Assembly (NCBI GenBank): GCA_027972325.1
Contig: JAPMOS010000180.1
Span: 1 to 60,776 of the forward strand
Length of the DNA stretch: 60,776 nt
Source: Paratrimastix pyriformis
Lineage: Eukaryota; Preaxostyla; Paratrimastigidae
Reading direction: 5' to 3'
Both the position numbers and the translations under genes were made by a program. Shown piece after piece: positions 1-10,230 of the stretch (positions are counted from its first letter, which is position 1; each line of letters begins with the position of its first letter). Under the pieces are notes generated by a model, which was not told the DNA's origin, did not search any database, and saw only the letters and a list, made by a program, of their open reading frames with translations.

Positions 1-600
1 GAAAGGCATCGGGAGGAGGAGCTGTCATTCGAACAGATGGGTCGGATCCTGAAACGGCGGGGCATGTGTTTGGTACCGGAGGTTACAAATACGGATCGGG
101 ACTACGAGCCCCTGCATGAGAAGCTGCGGCGGAGGGCGGTGGAGAGGGACTCGGAAGGAGGAGGGAGATGCAACAATTGGCAAAGATGAAGCATGCACTA
201 CGAAGCGGGACAGGGCGTTGGAGGAAAACGCAAACGGATATATAAGGGCATAATGACTGACGGGGTGGCGCCCGTCGGCGTATGCCACCAAGAACGTGAA
301 GGCAAGGTGGATAAGGTGGTGACAGATCCAGAATTGGTGAAGAGGGGATGGAGGAATTCATGGCGGACCTGGCAAGGAGAGTGATGCCGATGGGCGGAAT
401 GAAGCAGGCACCGGTGGGAAGGTCTCAGGAGGAGAGGGTCATCATGGCCCCTTACCATGCATGACGTTGAAACGATCCTGGGAGCACTCCCAGATGGCAA
501 GGCAGCGGGCCCGGACGGGGTGACGGCGGAGATGATTCACGCCTGTCAGGATGAGATCAAGGAGTGGATGAGAAGGTATAATGAGATGCTGCGAAAGTGA
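1..600 (+). pseudogene. LINE ORF fragment upstream of and entering the RT domain
   Basis: Frame 1 is open from base 1 to a stop near 186 and has the charged composition of the inter-domain linker of a LINE polyprotein (for example EELSFEQMGRILKRRG). A second block at 460-600 reads HDVETILGALPDGKAAGPDG, which matches the start of LINE reverse transcriptase (the K-[AS]-x-GPDG signature), and ends in a TGA at 598-600. Frame changes and stops between these blocks show decay. The upstream end is cut by the window edge, so full length cannot be judged. Confidence 0.7.
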
Positions 601-938
601 GGTGCCGCAGGAGCTCAAGATTAGCTCGGTGTTTATGGCCACGAAATCGCAGACGGAGCACCCGGGGACCCGGCAGGAAGGAGACCGATCACTTTGATCC
701 AAGTTTTCTGAAGGGGCTGCAGGTGGTGGTGGCGTCGCGGTTTCAAGACTGGTGCGTAGAAAGCAAGTGTTTGGGGCGGAGCAGTTTGGATTCTTGAGGG
801 TCGGAGGATTGAGACCCCAATCGCAGAGATTATGGGAGTGCTCACTGACTCGAAAATTATGGGAGGTCGAGAGTTCCATATGTGCTCATTGGACATAAAA
901 AGCATACGACACGGTGGACATGGACGCACTGAGGAGGG

Positions 939-1719
939 TTGAGACGGATGGGGGTTGAGGAGGCATTCATCAGGTACGTAGATAGTCTGTACGAGGGAAG
1001 GAAGGCGAGAGTGATCACAGGGTACGGACTGACAGAGAGCTACGACATAGAAAGGGGTATCAGCCAGGGGACCCGCTTTCGTGTCTGCTCTTTATCTCAT
1101 TCATGGAGGAAGTGCTGGCAGAGGTGCGAAAGCAGGAAGGTGGGTATATCCTGGATAGTGGGAGGAAGGTGAAAGTCCTTGCCTTTGCTGACGATGTTAT
1201 GCTGGTCACTCGAACCAAGGAGCAGATGGTCCGGTTGGTCAACACAGTGAGACGGAAGGTGGAGGAGGCGGGCATGCAGCTGTCGTGGACCAAGTGTGAC
1301 TACCTGTGTGGGGGTGAAGAGCAAGACGGACCTGGACTTGGGTGAGGGTCGGGTCATCAAGGTCCAGCAGAAGGGTGGGGCCATCCGATACCTGGGGATT
1401 TGGATAGACGAGGAGATGAACATGAAGGTCAACACGGAGAAGGTTATCCAGAAAATGTGCGGGAGGCTGCACAGGCTGATGGACAAGAAGGTCCCCGAGG
1501 TTGATGGTGCAGATGATCAACGAGTGCGTGTCGACGTGCCTCCAGTACACGGCCAGACAGTGCCCCATGCCAAGAAGGACTTGGAGATCCTACGGCAAAG
1601 ATATGCGAGGGTCTTTAGGGAGATTGGTGGCTGTCTGGGGAAGTGCGATCCGGCGGAGGTGCTTTTCTTCCCGGAGGATGAAGGGGCATGGGCCTGAAGG
1701 ACCCGGTGGATGTGCATGA
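939..1719 (+). pseudogene. LINE reverse transcriptase, palm domain
   Basis: This block copies LINE RNA into DNA at the nicked target. It contains ...DIERGISQGTR (the G-x-x-QG motif before the catalytic loop) at about 1050-1075 and LAFADDVMLVTR with the catalytic FADD at 1184-1195. It continues with GMQLSWTKCDYLC (thumb entry, the usual hydrophobic-N/x-x-K region) and AIRYLGIWID near 1380-1410, which is the conserved LG block of LINE RTs. The parts lie in different frames (939-1172, 1103-1345 and 1296-1697), so it cannot make one protein as it stands. Identification as RT rests on motif order and spacing and is firm. Confidence 0.85.
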
Positions 1720-2525
1720 TATGATGGTGCTGACACAGTTGTTGGGGAGAGTGGCGGATGAGCAAGGATGTGGGGTGATGCTCCGTGAGGTGCACTTCTT
1801 CAGAAGTTGTGGACCACAAGTGAACCCTGCTGGATGACCCGGGTAAGTGGGTAAGGCTCCACGGAAAGGAGAAGATGCCTGGCATCCTCTCGGGATGCTG
1901 CAGGTCATGTCCAGGAATGATCTGGCCATTCTCAGGGAGGGCGAGGAGCTGAAGAGGAGCAGGGGTCTGGGATGCCAACAACACTGGAGGAATTGGCAAG
2001 CCCGCACAGGATCACCAAGCAACACAGACAAACACTGATGAGGAGGGATCAGGAGCGTGGCAGACCTGATAGTGGGGGTAGGTTCCAGTGGAAGGCAGGA
2101 AGCCACAGTATGTCAAAGCCATCATGGAGCGGGTCTGCGTCTGGGGAACAGAGTGGAGACGGAGTACGTGAAGCTGGCGAGGCGGATTAGAGAGGAAGAG
2201 GCGGCGGAGAGGAAGAGAAAGCAAGGATGGAGAGAGCGAGGGAGGGCCAGAGGGCATTGAAGCAGAGGAATGGCGAGGACAAGGTCAATGGAGCCGGCTG
2301 CAAGACTGGAGAAGCAAAGGGGAAGAAGCAGACCAAGTTGGCTTTGGGGCAGAGTGGGAAGCTCTCGGTGGTGGTGCCGGCGACGTGTCGGAGAAAGACG
2401 CAGGGCGACAGGGAGGGTAAAAAAAGAAGGTAGGGGCGAGTGGGACGACGAATGCAACAAGGGGCGCCTGAAGCAGGAAACAAAGATGGCGGCATGAGGA
2501 GCAGAATGGAGGCGCTGCGAGCGGA

Positions 2526-2997
2526 ATGCGACGAGGTGGAAGTGCGGGTAGAGGCCCGAACTCAAGTGGCGGACATTCTATACGGACGGTAGTGCATCCA
2601 GGAAGAAGAAGGACCGGCGAGCGGCACTGGCGGTGGTGGAGCGGCTGCCCAACGGGGTGCTGGCAGTGCGGGTTGGAAGAAGGTGCACGGGCAGGGCAAA
2701 CAAACAATGAGGCAGAGCTTGAGGCCATCCTGGAGGCCATCAGGGTGGGACAGGATGCAAACGTGGAGGTGCGCACGGACAGCAAGGTGGCAAAGGGATG
2801 GGTGGAAGGGCTGATGAGGAGAGACTGGACGCCGACCGACCTAATCGAGTCGAAGGCTGAGGGTCTTCTTCGGAGGGGCCAACGAATCTTGGAGGAACAT
2901 AGGGGCGAGGTCAGGCTGGTTTGGGTAAAGGGGCACCAGGAGACAGGGGCATCGCTGGATGCGGAGGAATAGGTTGGCGGACAAGATTGCAGGCCAG
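2526..2997 (+). pseudogene. LINE RNase H domain
   Basis: RNase HI-type domain that would remove the RNA strand of the RNA-DNA hybrid. Visible catalytic blocks are YTDGSAS (first Asp, about 2577-2597), NNEAELEAILEAI (Glu, near 2705-2745), VRTDSKVAKGW (Asp, near 2770-2800), WVKGHQ (near 2920) and NRLADKIAG (last Asp, about 2962-2990). These lie in at least three frames: the first Asp block is out of frame with the Glu/Asp block, and NRLAD is shifted again. RNase H downstream of RT is the normal order in RNase H-bearing LINEs. Confidence 0.8.
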
Positions 2998-3163
2998 AGT
3001 ATAAAACTGGAGAGCACCAAGGAGCCGCAAGAGCAGACCTGGGGATTTCGGCTTGTCCGGCGGAGCGATGGAAAGACGGTGGAGGGAGATTTTCGTGAAA
3101 ACCTAAGAGTGGGGCCGCAAAGGGCGCATCTTCAGGACAGCCCAGAAGTGCAAGAATGCACTA

Positions 3164-3829
3164 GTGGTCATCAATGCTCAGACGGGAAATGGCGGAATAA
3201 ATACGCAGACCATGCGATGCGAAATGTCGGGCAGACTGGCCATGATGGCAATCTTGCAGCGTTACATCACGGCCAACATCAGATTCTACATCAATGGTGA
3301 AGGGGATGGGAAATGTTGGTGTGGGGCGAGATTGTACAAACCATTTGGTTTTCGAATGCCCTTCGATTATGGGCAGTGTCGCGGAAAGGTGGAGTGGTGC
3401 CAACGCGATCAAACTGATCGCGTGGCTGGACAAGGGGGAAGGAGCAGAAGATGCAGAACAATTGCTCCAAGAAAATGGGTGGAGCCTATGGGCCGAAGTG
3501 TGCAGGTGAGAGGTAAGCAGATAGCGATGGACAGACTCTGGGAGCTCATCGAGCGATCGCGGGGGCGCTGGTACCGCGCCCGAACCTGGGACAGCTTCTG
3601 GGAAACATTTTCAACAGAAGTGGCGAACCTGTGCGATCGGTACGCGGATGGAGTGAGCACGGAGATGGCAGAAGGGCAGACCCACAAGAGCACCCTGCGA
3701 AACCAGTGGACGACCCCACGTGGTGTCCTCTCTGCTCAGACAAGCAGGCAGTTTGACAACGATGGCATTCTCGCATCCTGGGAATGCCGATTTGAGCTTC
3801 CCCGAATTCAGAACACCCAGCAAAGATGA
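3164..3829 (+). pseudogene. LINE region after RNase H with a C-x-C...H...C zinc-finger-like patch
   Basis: Two overlapping frames share a zinc-finger-like pattern. GKCWCGARL (about 3310-3336) is followed in the next frame by DCTNHLVFECPS (about 3329-3363). In many LINEs a C-x-C-x(n)-H-x(4)-C patch of the zf-RVT type sits near the end of the polyprotein, and this fits that layout with one frame change between the cysteine pair and the histidine. The rest (to 3829) is coding-like but not recognised. The region 3830-4100 has further coding-like fragments in other frames and nothing else identifiable. Confidence 0.45.
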
Positions 3830-4100
3830 TTGTTTTTGGGTGGAAGACTGGATGGATATGGGCTGTTCAAGGAGAATCGTGACCTCCTCATCTTTGCCAA
3901 CCCGGAGTACAACCCCAGGAAGAGATGGACCGATTATTTAAGGCAATTGGCGATTGGGCAGAGAGTCCAATGGGAAGAGCTGGGAAGAGAGCTTTCCGAT
4001 GCATCGCAATCGTCCCGTACGGGGTGGGTAAGCCCAACCGGACGCGGCCGGTGCAGGGAATGGAGGCGCAGCATGGCGTCGGATTGGCCTTGAGGGGGAC

Positions 4101-4607
4101 ATGCGATTGAAGGAGCTGTTTATCATTGAGGAAGGGGGTTTCGGCTTCTGGCTGCCGAGCTTCTGGCGGACAGGGGAGAAAGGTGCGGGGAAGGCCCCGT
4201 TCGACGTGGGCATCCTGCTCTTTGAGAACCAGAGGGCCCGGGAGAGATTTCCGATGGATCCTGCCCCGTTGTGGGCTTTGGAGAATATGCTTCTGAAAGA
4301 GGCGGGTGCGCGGAAGGTGGAGGCTGACTACGAGGGGCGTCCGAAGGAGGGCGAGGTGCTCCACAACTGGAGGGGGATCTCAGAGGGGGTGGTGCGGAAA
4401 GTTGCGGGAAGACTTCGGAGGCGGTGCGGATTTCGAGAGATGTACGCGAATGATTGCAGACTGGCAGCAGAGTTGGGGATTGTGGATGAAGACACCCAAA
4501 AGGAGATTGGGAGCGAAATTGGTGCACTCCGCAAAACCATGCTGCTGGCGATCATGCAACGAAAGAAGAACGAGAAAAATGAAGAAGGGATGAACGAGGA
4601 GACGTAG
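4101..4607 (+). CDS. C-terminal block of the LINE polyprotein (168 aa open)
   Basis: A clean open frame of 168 codons ending in TAG at the start of the LINE 3' UTR. It has a charged, helix-prone composition (for example YANDCRLAAELGIVDEDTQK) and a Lys/Glu-rich end (QRKKNEKNEEGMNEET). It is not a known enzyme domain to me. Its position directly before the 3' UTR makes it the C-terminal segment of the LINE polyprotein, not a separate gene, and the ATG at 4101 is probably internal. Of the LINE coding blocks this one is the longest without a frame change. Confidence 0.5.
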   Translation: MRLKELFIIEEGGFGFWLPSFWRTGEKGAGKAPFDVGILLFENQRARERFPMDPAPLWALENMLLKEAGARKVEADYEGRPKEGEVLHNWRGISEGVVRKVAGRLRRRCGFREMYANDCRLAAELGIVDEDTQKEIGSEIGALRKTMLLAIMQRKKNEKNEEGMNEET

Positions 4608-4786
4608 TCCGGGGGTCGGCGGTGACCGTCCCTCGGGGACGGTAGCCGACCCATGGGCCTCTTGGGACGTCCGATCCTGCGAGTTTATCTCGCGGGGAGG
4701 GCGGACCGGGGGGTTCATGTTACCCGCGGGCTTCGGCCCGAGCACGGACCCGGCGAAAGCTGGGAAGTATCACACACACACACACA
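4608..4786 (+). other. LINE 3' UTR with hairpins and (CA)n tail
   Basis: After the stop, the sequence holds a strong hairpin (GACCGTCCC-TCGG-GGACGGT near 4623-4642) and a second inverted pair (GCGGGCTTCGGCCCG near 4727-4741). It ends in (CA)n at about 4771-4786. Simple-repeat tails such as this mark the 3' end of many LINEs and are made by the RT during target-primed reverse transcription. Beyond the tail the sequence changes to CTG/CAG repeats belonging to the next block. Confidence 0.65.
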
Positions 4787-4808
4787 CTTGCTGTTGCGGC
4801 TGCTGTTG

Positions 4809-4845
<37 letters not shown>

Positions 4846-6113
4846 GGCAGAGGCTGCTGCTGCGGCAGAGGCTGCTTTCCCTGCGGGACCCCCCGCAAGG
4901 CGGGGGCCCCCATCACACATGACCCAGATTGCTCCACTGGGCGGGAGGACCACCATTCGACGAGGGCCACATCAATCGGCTGTCTCCGGGCCAATTCCCC
5001 GGGCACGCTCCTGGCCCGCTGGACCAGGAAGCCCTCTGGCGGGCACCGCTCCAGGCGCAGCGCCTCTTCTCGGTCAGACAGGGAGAGCCACACGAAGCGG
5101 CGGTGCGGCCCCCAGATCAGGTCTCCTGCCAGGCCCCCCAGGGCCCGCCAGTCCCCCCCCCTTCTCCGCTTGACAAATAGGTGGAGGTCCCCCCCCGCCC
5201 GTGGGCGGGGTGCAGGAGGTCCCTCCACCTGGGGGCCAGGTACTGGAGAGGGGCGGGCAGCTCCCAGAGCAGCGACTCCGGCCGGCTGCGGCAACGGCAA
5301 GCCACCTCCTGCTGCGCCCCCTGAGGGGGGCCTCTGTGGGGGCATGGGCCGCCCAAGAAGGCCCTCCAACGCACGGCAAAGGCGCGGCGGGGGGGGGCCC
5401 CACCGTGATATCCAGCCCAGGAAACCTTCCACAGCTCGGATGGTCTGGGGGGTTTGAGAAGGATGGTCCGGAAGCACCGCCTCAAGGATCCCAGCAAGGG
5501 CCTCGCAAACTCCCACGAAGATACAGGGGTCCTGGGGGCCTCTGATCGGGGGTGCGGCCAGCACGGGCGCCAACTGAGCAGGCTGGGGCACGGGCTGCGG
5601 CACAGTCGCGGTCACGGGCTGGGGCACTGGCTGGAGCGCGAGCGCGGCCTGGGGCGCGGGTTGTGGAGGAGCAGACGCCGGCTGGGGCACAGGCACAGGC
5701 GCGGGGCAGGCAGACGGGGGGACGGGCGCAGGAGCTGGCGCAGGCGACGGCGACGGCTTCAGCACAGGTCTGGGTGCCGGCATAGGCGCAGGCACCGGTA
5801 CCTCCGGGGCGCAAGCAGGGGCCCCAGGCCCAAGCGCAAGCACACGCTCCGCAGTTGGGGCACGGGCAGGTGAAGACAGGGTTCGAGCCCACTCGGGTTG
5901 AGGCGACGCAGCCCGGGCAGGCGTACCCAGCAGGGCCGGGGCCGAGGGGGGGGGCCGTGGTGGAGGCGGGTCAGCACGGGGTTGCACCTGCCGGTCAGGC
6001 ATGGGCGGGGGTGGGGCAAGGTCAGGCAGACGTCGGGCCGCCACCCGCAGTAGCGGGGTGTCGGGGGTTGCTGCGCCGGGGAACGGAGTGGGGGAGAAGG
6101 GGACGAAGGACAC
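4770..6113 (-). CDS. Proline/alanine-rich protein block with polyglutamine end, truncated by the LINE
   Basis: A 447-codon open frame on the - strand. About the first 200 residues are low complexity (Pro, Ala, Gln, Val). A more globular stretch follows (about 205-400), including LHLFVKRRRGGDWRALGG and RRFVWLSLSDREEALRL. It ends in polyglutamine and then VCVCV, which is simply the LINE (CA)n tail read backwards, so the native C-terminus was removed by the LINE insertion. No known domain is recognised. The proline-rich make-up resembles Gag-like or nucleic-acid-binding proteins of the neighbouring retroelements, but I cannot assign it. High GC leaves the opposite strand open too; - strand coding is preferred because the globular part has protein-like composition. 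Confidence 0.4.
4787..4876. repeat. CTG/CAG trinucleotide repeat
   Basis: A run of CTG-type triplets with a few CGG and TTG interruptions, followed by two copies of a CGGCAGAGGCTGCTG-like word. On the - strand it encodes the polyglutamine C-terminus of the proline-rich frame that spans 4770-6113. Confidence 0.8.
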
Positions 6114-6840
6114 AGCGAGTCCCCCCCCCGTGGCGACTCGGCCAGGGCCAAGGGCGACCCCTCACCGGAGGGTGGGACCAGGGATGTGAGCTCGTTCCCA
6201 GGCAGACTGGACGGCGGGCTCCGAGGGGGCGGGGGTCGCGGAGGGGTGGACGGCGTGTCCACGGCATCAGGGGAAGCGGGGATCTCAATAGGAGAGGATG
6301 GCCCATCCCCTGACCCTGAGCAGCTGGGGAGCAGCTTGATCGGCCGCGGTGAAGGCCCGATCGAGGACCTCCCCATAGTGAGGAGGGGTGAGCACTGAGG
6401 ACCTCAGCCAACATCACCACCAGCTGCTCACGCGGTCCCTTGCCGACCAGCGCCACAGCCCAGTCAGTCCCTTCCCACTTCGATATTGCGCTCTTCACCG
6501 CCTCCAGCTGGGGGACTGTCATCACCCCCAGTGCCTCCGCCCAGCTCCTCGGACGCCCAAGGGTGCACGCTGGATTCTTCTCCAGGCGGGTTCTGCCACG
6601 GCCGGTCCCATCACCGGTCCGGACAGGGGTGGTGCCGCTGGGCTCACTCGAGTAGCCGTTGTGGCAGCCCCAGGAGTCGCACCCGCTCCCAGGGCATCAT
6701 CTTCCCCTTCCAGACACGGCGGGAAGGACTCAGCGCGTGACCTGGACGGAGAGCTCCCCAGAGGTTGGGGCCCAGGGGGATGCACCAGTTTTTGGGGAGT
6801 AATGGTCCGAGATGCACGACGGGCAGATTCCATCGCCAGT
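6022..6840 (-). CDS. Upstream coding-like blocks of the proline-rich gene
   Basis: On the - strand upstream of the polyglutamine frame are two further protein-like blocks. One (about 6840-6525) begins MESARRASRTITPQKLVHPP and is Pro/Ala/Ser-rich. The other (6525 downwards) begins MMTVPQLEAVKSAISKWEG and continues VALVGKGPREQLVVMLAEVL, a helical, globular-looking segment. They could be upstream exons or decayed parts of the same gene. No family is recognised. The block ends about 50 bases from the left edge of the integrase-methyltransferase element copy. Confidence 0.3.
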
Positions 6841-6939
6841 TGAGTACAAGTCGGAACACAGAGAGGGTGGTTCACTGTTTCCGGTTTTGTATGGACGGGG
6901 CGTCGACAAGAACCCAGAGTGCACAGGGCGTTCATGAAC

Positions 6940-7036
6940 GGGGGGGGGGGGGGGGGGTGAGCGAGAGCCGGTTTTGGGGATCCTCTGGGAGAAAACTGGT
7001 AATGCACGCAGCCCCCTCCCTCCCCCCCCCCCCCCC
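6940..7036. repeat. Paired poly-G and poly-C tracts
   Basis: G(18) at 6940-6957 and C(15) at 7022-7036 lie about 65 bases apart. They can pair as a hairpin, or form G-quadruplex on one strand. The same pair, shorter, is at 19404-19416 (G13) and 19481-19492 (C12) in the second element copy, so the arrangement belongs to the element and not to the site. Confidence 0.75.
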
Positions 7037-7105
7037 GAGCCCGATTATCCGGCCCCCTCCAACGATTTCACCCCCCACCCCCCCTCCTCGAGCATTCGTA
7101 TAAGA

Positions 7106-8589
7106 TCATTTTTGTTTTTGCAGAAAACCGGACCGGAAAACTGCGGGACGGGGGCGGTGGTGGGGATGGTGGGGTTGGGGTGTTTTATTCTGGGGCGCGT
7201 GACGCCGGCGATCAACGACGGGGACCAGAGCGCCTCCCGCAGCAGGGAGCGGGGCATCGAAGGTGGCATCGTAAGGCCGCAGTTTGTTGCGCCCGTAGAC
7301 CTTTGGAATGCCCGGCTTGACCCGATCCTCAAACTCGATGACGTAGGTGCCGTTACGCATGCGTTCCGCCACCCTCCCGGACCAGCAGAACCTGCCAATG
7401 CCGGGCCGGCGCCATTTGGCAGGCGGGGCGACCATGACGCGAGTCCCCTCCTCGATGGTCTCTTGGTCCTTGTTGCGGCGCCGCTCAATGTAGCCGTACT
7501 CGCGGTGCCGGTAGAACGCCACGGCCTCCTTGATTTGGCGCACCTCCGCGGCCGTCAGGTTGGCGAACTTGTCCGGCAGCTGGGCCATGTCGCCCAGTTG
7601 TTCGTACTCGGGGAGGTAGAGCGCCATCATCACAACCGGGCGTTGCTGGAAGACCGAAGAAACCGTGGCCGTGTTGTACAGGTGCACGGCGGGCTGCAGG
7701 AAGGGTTGCCACGGCAGCTCGCGGTTGGTGGCCGGCACGATACGCATCTTCATCACCCGGTTCTTGATCTTCTTGACGGCGTTCTCGGCCTTCCCATGAG
7801 ACTGGGGTAGTACGGCCTCGACCGGTGGTGCTCCATGTGGACCCCGGGCAGCAGGTTCTTGTTCCTGAGCGGGTTGATGACTGTGAAGAGCAAATCCGAA
7901 ACGCACAGAACAGACGCGATCCACTCGGCCACGCGCTGGTTGACGAACTCGGTCCCATTGTCGGTCACGATCCGGGTGGGGAGCAGATTGGGCTCGTCGC
8001 TGGTGAACACACGACTGAGAAGGTCGGTCACCTCCTGCCCGGTGGCCTTCGTCTCCCATGTCGCGGCGGCCCACATGTAGCTCGTGAAGTGGTCCACCAG
8101 GACGCAGAACGCGCGAGGCGGCTGGCAGCTCATCTCGAAGCCGCCGCAGTCGAGCTCGACCACCTCGAGGGGCCGGTTGACCACCAAGGCGTGGTACTTG
8201 GGATGCTCGTACGTGGGCCGGACGCTCTGGCACTGGCCACACGTCCCGATGATGTCCCGCGCAAGCTGATCCACGCCATGAATGTAGAAGAGGCCCTTCG
8301 AGTAGGCAATCAGGGCATCTCGGTTGAGGTGCCCCTGCTGGACATGCAAGCGCCGCAGCAAGCGCACACGGCGGGCAAGCGGGTAGATCACGGGCACCCA
8401 GATGGGCCGATCGCGGATCTCGTGGTCGAAGCGGAGCCGCTGCAGAACTCCCCGCTCGACGCGGTACAACCCTTCATTGGCGTGTTTTAGACAGTTCGAC
8501 CGGTAACTGCGTGATCCTTCCCGAACTGGAAAAATGAGACAAAGGGGGCATTGATCATGACCCGAAAAACCAAAAAACAGACGTTCCAT
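7106..8589 (-). pseudogene. Retroviral-type DDE integrase (copy 1)
   Basis: Integrase of the rve superfamily, which inserts element DNA into the host genome. Parts visible on the - strand: a zinc-binding H2C2-type N-domain (HVQQGHLNRD...CGQC); a catalytic core with the first Asp in VVELDCGGFE, the second in RIVTDNGTEFVN and the Glu in SHGKAENAVKK; then a C-terminal SH3/chromo-like domain (GRFCWSGRVAERM...GRNKLRPYD). The layout matches integrases of Ty3/Gypsy, Ginger and Polinton elements, and I cannot place it more finely by eye. It is the 3'-most gene of the element. This copy looks broken. Confidence 0.85.
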
Positions 8590-9144
8590 CCCGGTAAGGA
8601 TCAGGTGGATCCCCGCGCCGTCCGGTCGTAGCTTCCATAATCTGCCACATCACCATCGTCTGCTGCTACATCAACCACGACGTCAATCTCGGCGGCTTCT
8701 GCGGGGTCCAGGTCTCCAAGGGCTGGCTCTTCGGCCTCCTCATGTGCCGCCTCGTCACCATCATCACCTCCGAAAAATAACTCCTCCTCAGGAAGCGGTG
8801 GAGGAGGTCGTCAACTTCGATTGGCTCCATATCAGAGGCGCCACAGGAGTGGCTATCACCCTGGTCATGCAGCCCGTCCAGCGAGCACTACTCCCGGTCC
8901 CAGACCCCTCCGGGTCCCGATCCCGCCCGGTGGCTTGTTGTTCAATCGAGGCAATTTCTCGATGTATCGTGTTTCTTAGAAAAAACAAACCAAAAAAATC
9001 AGGATCGAAAAGAGGGATTGTATTACAAGTTACGGCAAGTCCTCGATTTCCTCGGGCTGAAGGTCCGCGCCCAAAGCATCCGGACTGAGCGGGTCCAGCA
9101 GCGGGTTGAGCTCGTCGGAAGGAGGAGGCCACTGATAAGGCTGA

Positions 9145-10230
9145 TCATCGGGAGCGGGGATGAGGGGCCCTCTTGGTCATCTTGAAGCTCGAAGGCCTGC
9201 TCTTGTTGTTGTTGCTCGGCGGTGGTGGTCTGCTCGGAGGCCTGCTGTTCTTGTAGAGCCGGGGCAGGTTCTTCTTGAGGGGGGAGCAGAGGAAGATGCA
9301 GGTCCCATTCGTCGACAGGGGTGCAACGACGTTGCAAAGCTCCGTCTCGTGGGCTTCGAGGGGCAGGTATGCTTCGTCCTGCCGGTGCACCAGCACCGGA
9401 GGCACGTGGCCGATCATGAGGCTCTCCACTGCAGGCGCCCGGTCAATTAGATCAACGCGCGTTCCGGTGGCCTCTGCCGCCAAGAGAGCTGGCCCACAGC
9501 CGCAGAAGCAGTCCAACACAGGGCCCGGCCCTCCGTAGCGGCGGAAGAGGTAGACGTAAAGATCGGCCGGCTTGGCGAAGCGGGCCTGCCCCGCCTGGTG
9601 CCGCAGGTAGACCGCGTTGGTGCGCGGGTTGGCCCGGGCGTTCATCTCGGCCAACTTCGCACTCGGAGAAGGGCAGAGTACATCCCAGCGCCAGTTGACG
9701 GGCCCTCGTGGCCTCGCTGGAAGACCTCGATGGGCAGCTCCACCTCCTCAGGGCGGGGGCTCCCGGTGAGAGCGACGGCCGGGGGTTGGCCTCCTCGAGG
9801 TAATCTGCGCGAAGAAGTGATGAAGAAGGACAAGTTAAAAACCAATTGTCTCGTGAAGGGAATGAATCACGGACTTCCCAGATGGCACGAATTCGGTGAT
9901 CGCTCACGAAATTGAAGCACTCGAGCCGGCGTCCATTGCTGGGACAGGTTGGCCTCGGTATCCATCACAATGATGGTACCATTGGGGCAATGAACGAGTC
10001 GAGGTACTGGGCCAGGGATCCGTAGTCCGGGGTGGGTCTGTCTCGAGGGTCGTCGGTAATGCCCCAGGGAGCATCCAACACGGCCAAGGTATACAGTGTC
10101 TATTGAATGAAACGAGGATGTTAGTGGGGATCCAACAAGTTGGAAACTGCAGACACGGCCGGGATTATCCTTCGCGCGAAACAAGATCGCTTCGGCATCC
10201 CCGCAGTAGAACCGGGCCAAGGTTTTCCCA
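9145..10230 (-). pseudogene. DNA methyltransferase-like domain, beta-class motif order (copy 1)
   Basis: On the - strand the blocks FYCGDAEAILFRAKD, then a region with VGSPLTSS, then YLDSFI-like and APNGTIIVMDTEA segments are followed by FAKPADLYVYLFRRYGG (motif X-like) and PVLDCFCGCGPALLAAEA (motif I-like, the AdoMet-binding loop), with VDLIDRA behind it (motif II-like). This order, catalytic region first and AdoMet motifs X-I-II last, is that of beta-class bacterial N4-cytosine/N6-adenine DNA methyltransferases (Pfam N6_N4_Mtase). An acidic, Gln-rich tail follows. The KP-x-x-L...LD-F-G-G signature is the strongest evidence. Activity cannot be judged. Position between Gag-like and integrase regions makes it part of the element. 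Confidence 0.6.

Larger units (their letters stand above)
1..4786 (+). mobile_element. LINE (non-LTR retrotransposon) with RT and RNase H, 5' part outside window
   Basis: A non-LTR retrotransposon read on the + strand. In order it shows an RT entry block (GKAAGPDGVTAEMI at about 496-537), the RT palm with FADD (codons at 1184-1195), an RNase H domain near 2.57-3.0 kb, a C-x-C...H...C patch near 3.33 kb, a C-terminal block at 4101-4607, a short GC-rich 3' UTR and a (CA)n tail ending at about 4786. This order fits LINE clades that carry RNase H (I, LOA, R1 or Tad-like groups); I cannot choose between them. Coding sense moves between the three forward frames several times, for example within RNase H between the first catalytic Asp block and the following block, and again after the TDSK motif, so this copy is dead. 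No apurinic-type endonuclease is seen; it would lie upstream of base 1. Confidence 0.85.

Noticed and set aside
5860-5900. tRNA gene (GGTTCGAGCC-like B box)
   Set aside because: No matching A box or cloverleaf around it.
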